Made by a program: the position numbers and the translations under genes
NCBI RefSeq assembly: GCF_003144115.1
Contig: NW_020311999.1
Coordinates: 514,239 to 578,238, forward strand
Direction of reading: 5' to 3'
DNA length: 64,000 bases
Origin: Tilletiopsis washingtonensis
Taxonomy: Eukaryota; Basidiomycota; Exobasidiomycetes; Entylomatales
Notes under the pieces: model-generated
What the model was told of the DNA's origin: nothing
Databases searched by the model: none
What the model saw: only the letters and a program-made list of their open reading frames with translations
In this document: positions 56,223 to 64,000 of the stretch, piece after piece
Layout: the number at the start of each line of letters is the position of its first letter
Numbering within the stretch: the first letter of the stretch is position 1

Positions 56223-57130
56223 TCATGATGCTCTTGCGACGCCCCATGCCTGCTGTGTGTGATGACAGCATGGGGTCGTCGATCTCGGTGCAGCTCGCGG
56301 CCTGCACAGGCCGTCGTCGCGCGCCGAAGCCTGCGTGCCAGCGTACCGGCGGGCAGCTGTGCACGGCTGGCTCGCGCGCTCGTGTGGAGGCCTCTCTGCG
56401 AGGCATCGGCACATTTTGCGTGGCCCGACTCAGCAGCGCAAGCCTGCGATCGAGGCGCTGGGCGCTGTGAGGGCGAGCGGTGCGCAGCGCAGCGACGTGC
56501 GGCTGCGTGCGGCGGCGCCTGCGTCTCGCGCGCGGCGAGGCGGCAGCGCTGCCCGCGCCAGGCGCAACGGCTCGCGTGCTGCTGCAGCTCCCTCACGACC
56601 GCTGCGCTCGCCACGCCCTGCAGCCAAGGAGCCTGCCTCGCCCCGACGCTGCTCACCACAGCGGTGGCCCGGACATGCTGCGGCGCCGTCACCGCCGCTG
56701 CCGAGCGGACTGAGAGGTGCCCGCCTGTGGCCCATGGCTGCCCACTGACACTCGGCCGTGCGCGCCGTGGCTCGCCCTGCACGCGCCGTCCGCACCCGTC
56801 CGCCGCGCCTCGCACCTCGGCCGCCCGCCATGCCGCAGTCTGCCTGTACCGGAGCACGCAGCGTGGTGGCATGGTGAGCGCAGAGCCGCCCGCCGGCATC
56901 GCAGCCTGCTGCAGCGTCGAACGAAGCTGCATGCATCTCGCTCTCGCCATCGCTCGGCGGCCCCCCCGTCTTGCGGGCAGCCCTGGTTCCTCGTCTCGTG
57001 GAGCTCCTCTACACCTCTCCTCGTCGCCTCACCACCACCTCGTCATCCACTCACGCATCACTCTCGCTTCTCCATCGTTGTGCCATTCGCTCCGCACTGA
57101 CCGGCTCTGCGCCGTGCGCTTGCACACCTC
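56223..57130. promoter_or_regulatory. Spacer upstream of the RhoGEF gene
   Basis: These 908 bases contain the EXO84 3' UTR and the RhoGEF promoter and leader. The last 150 bases are CT-rich. GC-rich open frames exist in several directions but none shows family similarity. Confidence 0.45.
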
Positions 57131-60100
57131 ATGGCCTCTCCGATGAACCCGCCGCGCAGCGGGGGCGGCCGCTCGCTCGGTTCGCGTCTGCGTCTCTCGC
57201 GCTCGGCGGCGTCGATGAATGTCCAGGCGCAGCGAGCGAACGCCGCTTCTTTTCCCGCCATCTCGCCGCCAATGCCGGCCTGGCGGCGTCCCAGTGCGCC
57301 GGGCCCTTTCACCAGCCGGCACCACGCCTCGGGCTCGGCCAGCAGCAGCGAGTACAGCCTCTCTGTGGCTCTTGCGCCGCCGCCGTGCAACTCGCCCATG
57401 CCTGAGCTGCCGTCGCCTGCCTCTGCCGCCGCCGTGCTGGCTCTGGCCGCGCAGGACAATGGCCGCTTCCCCTCCTTTGCGCCCTCCTCGCAGCAAGACT
57501 ACAAGCTGACGACGCTGTCGCTCGACGAGATGCACCGCACTGCAGAGCTGGTGGCAGGCCTGGCAGGCGTTGGTGCACGGAGAGCGCATGTACAGCCCAG
57601 GACGACGCAGGCGATTGGCGCCGGCACGTTCGGCCAGCTGCCGGCTGAAAGCGACTCGTCCGAGTCCATGTCGCAGTCCAGCTGCTCGACTGACCAGCGC
57701 TTCGACGAGTCGGCACTCACGCCCTCGTCCGTCGCGTCGCCACGCCCGAGGACGCAGAGCTTCAATCACTCGGTGTCGGCGGGCGCATACGGCGTCGAGC
57801 CGATGCTGGACTTTCCCGCCTTTCAGTTCTCGGACGATGATCTGCTCGACCAGCACCTGCAGCAGCTGCAGTCCCAGCAAGAGGAGTCGATGCAGAAGCA
57901 CTCGCACTCGCGGCGGCAACCCTCTGCTCGGCCTGCGCGCGAGCGTGAGCCGACGCTGCGAGCTCACGTCTCGCGGCCTGCGCTCGGCGTCGTCCAGGCG
58001 CAGTCGCCCGGGCCGACGCCCACGCAGCTGCGACGGCGCTCGCGCTCCGTCACCAAGATCATCACGCATGATGCGCAGCGCGGCTCCAGCCTCTTGTCGG
58101 CGCTGCAGTCGCCGGCCTCTGAGCACGGCCACGCCAGGACATTCTACGACACCTCCGACTCGGACCGCTCACAGCTCCTCCCGCCCAGTGGCAAGCGAAG
58201 ATCGCGCGTCCTGTCCACTTCAGGCCTGCAGCACCGTCCGTCGGGTCCTGTGTTTGAGCTGCGTGCCGGCGATCTGCTCAACGGCAGTCCCTCGCCCCGG
58301 CAACGTGCCCATTCCGTCTCGCGGCAAGTCCAGGAATGGTCTCATGCCGCGGCACTCGCAAGTCCTTCGCCGGTGTCGCCGAGCATCAACGCTGCGCCTC
58401 GCACCCGAAGAGCGCGCGCCAACTCACACTGCCCGCCCGCGACGGCGCACAGTGTGCACAGCTCTCCCTCTGCACGTCCGAGAGCCTTGCACAGCAGGGA
58501 CGAGGCTGCTGTCGAGCCGCTGGAGCCATTCAGCGTTCTGCCGAGCCTGCGGCCATTCGACCTCGGTGGCGCCGCTGAGCTCGATGCTTCCGCCTCGACG
58601 TCGCTCCAGGTGTCCAACGCGCCGGCGGCTCTGGCACCGCAGCGACCGCCACGGTCAGCGCGGCGCGCTTCGATGCTCCTGCCGACTCTTCGCACCGGCG
58701 AGCCGTCCGGCTACGCAAGCAGCGGATCGGACGACTCTGCGCGTGTCGCCAGCGCGAGGCCGGCCATGGCCCCTCGCTCTGCCTCTGGACCGCACGTCAC
58801 GCGGTCTCCATCGCCGCTTGCAGCTCTGCCTGCCTTTGCCTCCTCGGAAGAAGTCAGCTCAAAGCGGCTCAGCCGGCTCTCTGTGGTCCAGAAGCAAGTC
58901 GCGCTCGAGGAAGGGAACGAGGTAGGCCCGGCGCAGCAGCTGGCGGTCTCGCCTGTCTTGCCAATGGCCCAGCCGAGTGCGTCAACGCAGCCGCCCGGTC
59001 CGGACCCGACCGGCTTCCGCACCAGCGCGTACTCCCTCGTCGCGGTCGATGTCGCAAGCGACGATGCGGCGAGCCAGGGCGACGGCGCTGGCGCCGGGGA
59101 CAACGGCGACGTGCAACAGAGCATGCACGACGAGGAGAACATCGAGTGGGAGATGATGCCTGCCACAACGGACGACAGCGACGCGCAGGACCTCGACGGC
59201 GACCTCGAGTGGCGCGGTGGCGCAGTCGACCAGGAGGTTGGGGCGACTTTCGACCCGTGGGACGTCAATCACGAGCGACGCAGCGCCATTGAGCTTTGGC
59301 GGCAGTTTGGCGAGCGCTACGACGGCGCTCGGCCATGGCACGAGGAGGAGAACCTCGCAGCAACGCACGACGAGGTGCAGAGCAACATGTGTGCCACCGA
59401 GCCTGGCACCGTCGCGACACCGGAGGAGCCGATCCCGCTGCCGCCAGTGTCCTTCAGCCCGCCGGTAGCGCATCGGCTCAGTACCACGCATGTGCCGCAG
59501 GCATCAGCCGTGCCGGAGCCCGCGAACCGCCTTTCCGTGTCTGCGTTTGTCACTCCGACTGCGTCTCCCGCAGCGGACTCGTTCGAGTTCGAGAGCCTGC
59601 CGCCGCCGACGCCCGCCGCCGACGTCTGTGGGCCCTCCACGCCGGTGCCGGGGGCGTGGGCCGCATCGGCGTCCATGCGAAGCCTCAGCTCGATGCAGCA
59701 AGCTACCGCCCGGCCGCAGGACCTCGCGGACCTGGCTAGTGGCCTGGGCATCAACCTGGACGGCACAACTCCACCCCCGCCGCCAGCACGAAGCGTGCCG
59801 TTCGAGATCTTGGAGGATGCCGCCTCGGACTCGTCCTCTGAAGACAGCTGCGACGCGTTCGAGAGCGCCGATGAGGGCGACGAGGGCGTGTGGCGGTCCA
59901 ACAGAGCCTCGCGGCAGTCCAAGGCGCTCTCCTGGTTCCAGGCCGCCGATGCCTTCGAGAAGCAGCACGGCTGCGCCCGCGGACCCTCTGGCTGGCGCAC
60001 GTCCGTCCGCTACAGCACCGACTGTCGACGCTCCATCATCGGGCGCCCCAGCCCTGACTCGAAGCGGCTGTCGAAGATGCTTGCCATTTCTGCCGTCCGC

Positions 60101-63100
60101 AGCCCACCGCAGTCGGCGTTCATCGAACCAGCAGGCACATCGCCAGCAATCTCGGAAGCAGTTCAGGCCCAGACCACAAGCACACTCCACGACGCTGCGA
60201 TCGAGGAGGAGTCGAGCGACTGCGTGGAGCCAGAGATGCCCTTTCTGACGCGCTCCGCCTCGCTCTCCTCTGAGGAGCCCGAGACGCCGGCGGCATCCGA
60301 GCCTGTCTTCGAGCTGCAAGTGGCGGACGAGGCCGACCATGCGGACAGCAACTTCGTCGCGTGGCGGCAGTCGTTTGGCACCGTCCCAACTGCGCCCTTC
60401 ACGGAGCGCGAGATCTTTAGCGTCAAGGAGACCCGCAGCGGAGAGGCTAGTGCACCAAGGCGGCCCCAGATCGCAGCCAACCCAGACACCGCGCCTGGCG
60501 AGGCGTACCCCTCGGCCTCTGCGCGCCGCCAGAGCCGGCGCATGTCGCGCCGCATGTCCAGCCAGATGCCGCGCAACTCGGCAGCTGCCGCCGAGAATCG
60601 CAAGAGCGTGCAGGCATACCGTCGTCTCACTGCCATGGTCAACGCCACGCCGATCCAGCTCAACGAGGCGCCGTCGCAGTCGTCCTGGCGCTCCTCCTTG
60701 CACCCGCGCGTCTGGGAGCAGCTCTGCTCACAGTTCGGCGCCAAGGAGATGCACCGCCAGGAGGTCATCTGGGAGCTGTGCGCGACGGAGCGCTCCTTTG
60801 TGCAGAGCCTCTGCAGCATCCAGCGCGTCTTCTCGCTTCCGCTGCGCACCGCAGATGGCCGCTGGATGCCTGGCGTACCGACCGCGGCCGCCCGGCTCTT
60901 CGACTGGCTGGACGACATTCTGCAGCTGCATTCGAAGCTCTCTGCCTCGCTGGACCGCTCCCGCGCCGCACATCCCAGCCCCGTCGTGGTGCAGATCGCG
61001 CCGAGCGCGCTCAAGCACGTCGATGGCCTCGTCGTGCACCAGCCGTACCTCGTGCGCTTCGAGGATGTGACGCGCACCATCGAGGCGATCATCCGCGATG
61101 CCGACGCGACGGCCTTTGGCCGTTTCCTGGAGAAGCAGCTGCGCATCCCAGAGTGCAGCTCGATGAGCCTCAGCAGCTTCCTGCTCAAGCCCGTGCAGCG
61201 CCTCATGAAGTACCCGCTGTTCTTCAAGGTACGTGCCTGCGCGCAGAGGACGAGTTGTGCTACGCTGACGTGTCTCGACACAGCAACTGCTGGAACTGAC
61301 GCCTGAGCAGCATCCCGACCACGCGACGACGCGCGACCTGCACACAAAGACCGAGGCTCTCATCCGCGACATGAACAACGTCAAGGCGCGCGAGGAAGAC
61401 TACAACGCGCTCGTGTCGCTCGAGGAATGCATCTCTGGTCTGCCGTCGGGCTTCTTCCTGGCCACGCGCTACCGCAAGCTCATCCGGCAAGGCCCGCTCC
61501 GCTGGGTGCAGCTGACGGCAGAGCAGCGTGGCCAGCTCGGCGAGCAGCGCCGCTCTGCACACGAGGCCGACGAGGGCTCGCCGGTCCTGCCGGGTCGCGC
61601 ACCGGCGAGTGGCTTCAAGCCTCTGAACCTGCGCTCCGCAGCAGCCTCTCGGACACGCGGCGACCCGGCCCGCAGCTCGGTGTGGTCGAACTCGAGCAGC
61701 GCCACAGTCTCCTCGTTCTCGTCTGCCTCGCCCTCCGAGCTCTCGCGCATCAACAGTCCGCGCGCGGCACCGTCTCCCACCTTTGACGGCCGCCAATCGC
61801 CGAGCATCGGCGCCCGCTCGCCCTCATTCCGCAGCGACGTCGCCGAGTCTGCCGCGTCGTGCGAACCGAGCAGGGCGTTCTCGGGCAGCTCTGCCATCAC
61901 GCCACAGGCGACACATCCGACACGCGCCGCGCCGCTGGCGCCACCCCGCTCAATGAACCGCAAGTCCTCGATGGCCAATCTCTTCGTGCGAGCCAGCAGC
62001 AAGGCGGCGGCACGAGAGCGCGAGCGCCAGACCAACGACTCGGCGGTCCACCTGCAGGCCTACGTCTTCTCCGACCTGGTCATCTTGGCGCTGCCCGACG
62101 GCACGCTTGCCGAGACAGCCTCGCCGGCTCTCGGTGTCAAGGGCAAGTCCGCCAAGCTGCGCCGCAACTCGGCCTCGCACCAGGCCGAGAGCCCCGCGTC
62201 TGAGGCGCCGCTGGCCGACCGCTTCGCACTGCTCGAGAACGTCGGCCTCACGCGCGTGCTCAACGTCATCGACCACTCGGGCAAGTGTGCCGAGCACCCC
62301 TTCCTGCTCGAGCTGGAGGTGCTGCCGATCAAGGTCGATGGCAGCTCTGGCGTGCGCGACGCTCAGCGGCCCAGCGGCGGGCCGGCGTCGTTCTTCTTCT
62401 CCTTCTCTGCGCTGGACGAGAACGGCGAGCGCTGCAAGGACGCCGCGCCAGAGAGCAAGTGCGCGACGTGGATGCGTGCGCTCGAGCGCTCGCTCCTCTC
62501 GTCGATCGCCTCGACGCGCCGCCAGTCGGTCATGCTCTCAAACCCGTCCTCTCCCATGCTGGGCGAGCCGGACCAGCCCACGACGGCGCACGCCGAGTGG
62601 CCGCGCCGCAAGGCACAGGTGACGGACCTCGTCATGGCGGCGGCGCGCACCGGCGACCGCACCAATCTCGTGGCGCTGCTGCAGTCGGGCCTGCCGTACC
62701 CTCGCTCGCCCTCGCACCAAGAGCTGGCCGACCGCGCCAGCGAGGTGCTCAACGCGACGCTGCGCTCGCAGCAGGGCACCAAGCTCGCCGACGGCGTCAA
62801 GACGTTTGCGTCCATCGGCGACAGCGTGCTCGACGACGTCGAAGAAGAGCGCGAAGAGCGCCGCTGGTGGGCGCTGCGTCTCGCCGAGGTGCGCCGCGAC
62901 ATGGACGCCGAGCGCGACATCGACGCCATGGCCGAGGCGCGCGCCTCTGCCGCCGCCGCGCGTGCCGCCAGTGCCGCCTGCAGCCCGCAGCTGCTCCAGC
63001 AGAGCAAGAAGCCCCGCCCGATGTCGTCCTACAGTCCCCACGACGTGGCGACGCCACCCAAGCGCAGCGTGCGGCGCGGCGTGCCCGTGCTGCCGTCTTC

Positions 63101-63158
63101 GCCGCCCATCATCTCGGCGCCGCGCCTTGCGCGCCACGTCTCCTCCTACCGTAGCTAA
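57131..63158 (+). CDS. Large DH-domain Rho guanine-nucleotide exchange factor
   Basis: Exons 57131-61228 and 61284-63158 give 1990 residues. About 1190 N-terminal residues are disordered and Ser/Pro/Ala-rich, with acidic patches. The DH (RhoGEF) domain spans roughly 1195-1430: EMHRQEVIWELCATERSFVQSL (helix 1), then LHSKLSASLDRSR, and the signature LSSFLLKPVQRLMKYPLFFKQLLELT, across which the only intron sits. A PH-like region follows (about 1615-1775): LQAYVFSDLVILALPDG, HPFLLELEVLPIK and CATWMRALERSLL. The last 200 residues are helical or disordered. DH proteins load GTP onto Rho/Cdc42-type GTPases controlling actin, wall synthesis and septation. It lacks the DEP and CNH domains of Rom/Tus proteins and the CH/PB1 of Cdc24, so its exact subfamily is open; Bud3-like is one option. 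Three overlapping RRxS sites lie near residue 1135. Confidence 0.88.
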
Positions 63159-63666
63159 TCTCTCCGCCTCTCCCTCTCCCGGTTCCTCTCTGTCATCACT
63201 GTATCATTCCGTCTCCGTCCTGTCCTCGCCGCCGCCGATCCGCATCCCGCCGGAGCCCACACTCCCGAGCCGGACCCTTCGCACCCGCTCTCGCTCTTCT
63301 CGCTCGCGCGCGCGCTCGCCCACCTGTATCGCCCGCTGTCTCGCTCTGCTCAATCGAAAGGCTCCCGCCTGTATCACTCTCTGCGTCGCCTGATCGTCTG
63401 CTCACTCGAAGTTCGGGACGGAGCTCTATCGATTGCACGTGAGAAATAATCCGGGAACTGGGCAGCGACGGGAGGCCGCGTAATAGAGGGCTCGGCGGGG
63501 TGCTGTATGAGGGGCGCAAGGGCTTTTGGGGGGTCGAGAGGGGACAGGAAGCGCGAGGCATGCGTGACGGGATGTTCATGAACAAGGGAATGTGTATGAG
63601 CCAGGGAGGGAGCGAGGGGAAACGCGTCGGACGAGGAGGAGGCAGCGAGACGACGACGACGACGCT
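63159..63666. other. Convergent 3' region after the RhoGEF gene
   Basis: These 508 bases lie between two facing stop codons. The first half is CT-rich, the second G-rich with a GGGGGG run near 63530. They probably hold both 3' UTRs; no gene is seen. Confidence 0.45.
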
Positions 63667-64000
63667 CTACTTGCGCCGGCCGAGCAGCGCCTTTGTCGAG
63701 GCGTTGTTCTTCTCCTCGCCCTCCTCGTCGTCGGTGTCGACGGGGCGCGGCGTGCCCTCCGTCTGGCCGTACGCGAGCCAGTCGGCCAGGCGCTTCTTGC
63801 GGCGCGCCGCCTGCTCGGCAATCTCCTTGCGCGTCATCTTCTTCTTCTTCTTGGCCTTGAAGCCGAGGTCGTTGCCCGCGCCCTCGTCGCCCGAGCCGGC
63901 AGGCGTCGGCGCGGCGGAGGACGTCGGCGTGCCGGCCTTGGAGTTGAGGCGCGAGGCGGCGCGCGAGCTGCCGCGCGCCGGCGTCTGGGCGCCATTGACG
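63667..64000 (-). CDS. C-terminal end of an unrecognised lysine-rich protein (5' part beyond window)
   Basis: A minus-strand frame enters from the right edge and ends at the TAG at 63667-63669, giving 110 residues. It has an Ala/Pro/Ser/Thr-rich stretch, then KAKKKKKMTRKEIAEQAARRKKRLADWLAYGQ, an acidic patch DTDDEEGEE and a basic end. The poly-Lys block looks like a nuclear localisation signal and the composition suggests a nuclear or RNA-related protein. No domain is recognisable, so no function is proposed. Gene start and exon structure lie outside the window. Confidence 0.6.
   Translation of the reverse strand, partial: VNGAQTPARGSSRAASRLNSKAGTPTSSAAPTPAGSGDEGAGNDLGFKAKKKKKMTRKEIAEQAARRKKRLADWLAYGQTEGTPRPVDTDDEEGEEKNNASTKALLGRRK

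Noticed and set aside
1-64000. Transposons, LTR elements, viral remnants, CRISPR arrays or secondary-metabolite clusters
   Set aside because: No reverse transcriptase, integrase, transposase, capsid or terminal-repeat signature was read on either strand; all recognisable genes are conserved core genes.

Overview
This 64 kb window is nuclear DNA of a filamentous or dimorphic fungus, almost certainly a basidiomycete. The DNA is very GC-rich, with strong G/C preference at third codon positions. Introns are short (mostly 50-70 nt), with GTGAGT-type donors, a CTGAC/CTGAT branch site and a CAG acceptor. Most genes carry several introns, and intergenic spaces are compact. Diagnostic fungal genes are present: translation elongation factor 3, a SET9-type H4K20 methyltransferase, an SPX-linked phosphate transporter, an AKR1-type palmitoyltransferase and a fungal ArAE-type membrane protein. 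I lean towards Ustilaginomycotina (Exobasidiomycete-like), but that placement is an inference.

I built 23 protein-coding genes by hand, joining exons so that reading phase, splice sites and family alignment agree. From left to right they are: a Herp/Usa1-like ubiquitin-like membrane protein (-, 3' end beyond the window); a LYAR-type nucleolar zinc-finger protein (+); a G-patch protein (+); an ArAE/FUSC-like membrane protein (-); an AKR1-like ankyrin-DHHC palmitoyltransferase (+); SET9 (-); a basidiomycete 7-TM protein (-); an SPX low-affinity phosphate transporter (-); a Som1-like mitochondrial protein (+); a STIMATE/vacuolar membrane protein (-); eEF3 (-); importin alpha (+); an AFG1-like mitochondrial ATPase (+); an ERG26-like sterol dehydrogenase (-); SGD1/NOM1 (+); VPS20 (-); an MTP18-like protein (+); an NYN/LOTUS-like membrane-anchored protein (+); a TLC-domain protein (+); a GTT1-like glutathione transferase (-); EXO84 (+); a 1990-residue RhoGEF (+); and the C-terminal end of an unrecognised lysine-rich protein (-, cut by the right edge).

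The content is core cell biology: ribosome biogenesis and translation, nuclear import, chromatin, ESCRT and exocyst trafficking, mitochondrial maintenance, and sterol and phosphate homeostasis. It is not an accessory island. I see no transposon, viral remnant, CRISPR array, tRNA, rRNA or snRNA. The largest gene-free gaps are 19710-22111 (2.4 kb) and 16088-17788 (1.7 kb). Long open frames antisense to the genes are explained by base composition.

The best candidates for something new are the membrane-anchored NYN ribonuclease with winged-helix/LOTUS-like modules (47244-50150), the MTP18 protein with an apolipoprotein-like amphipathic tail, the stop-free in-frame intron that splits the SAM-binding motif of SET9, and short repeated motifs in several disordered tails.
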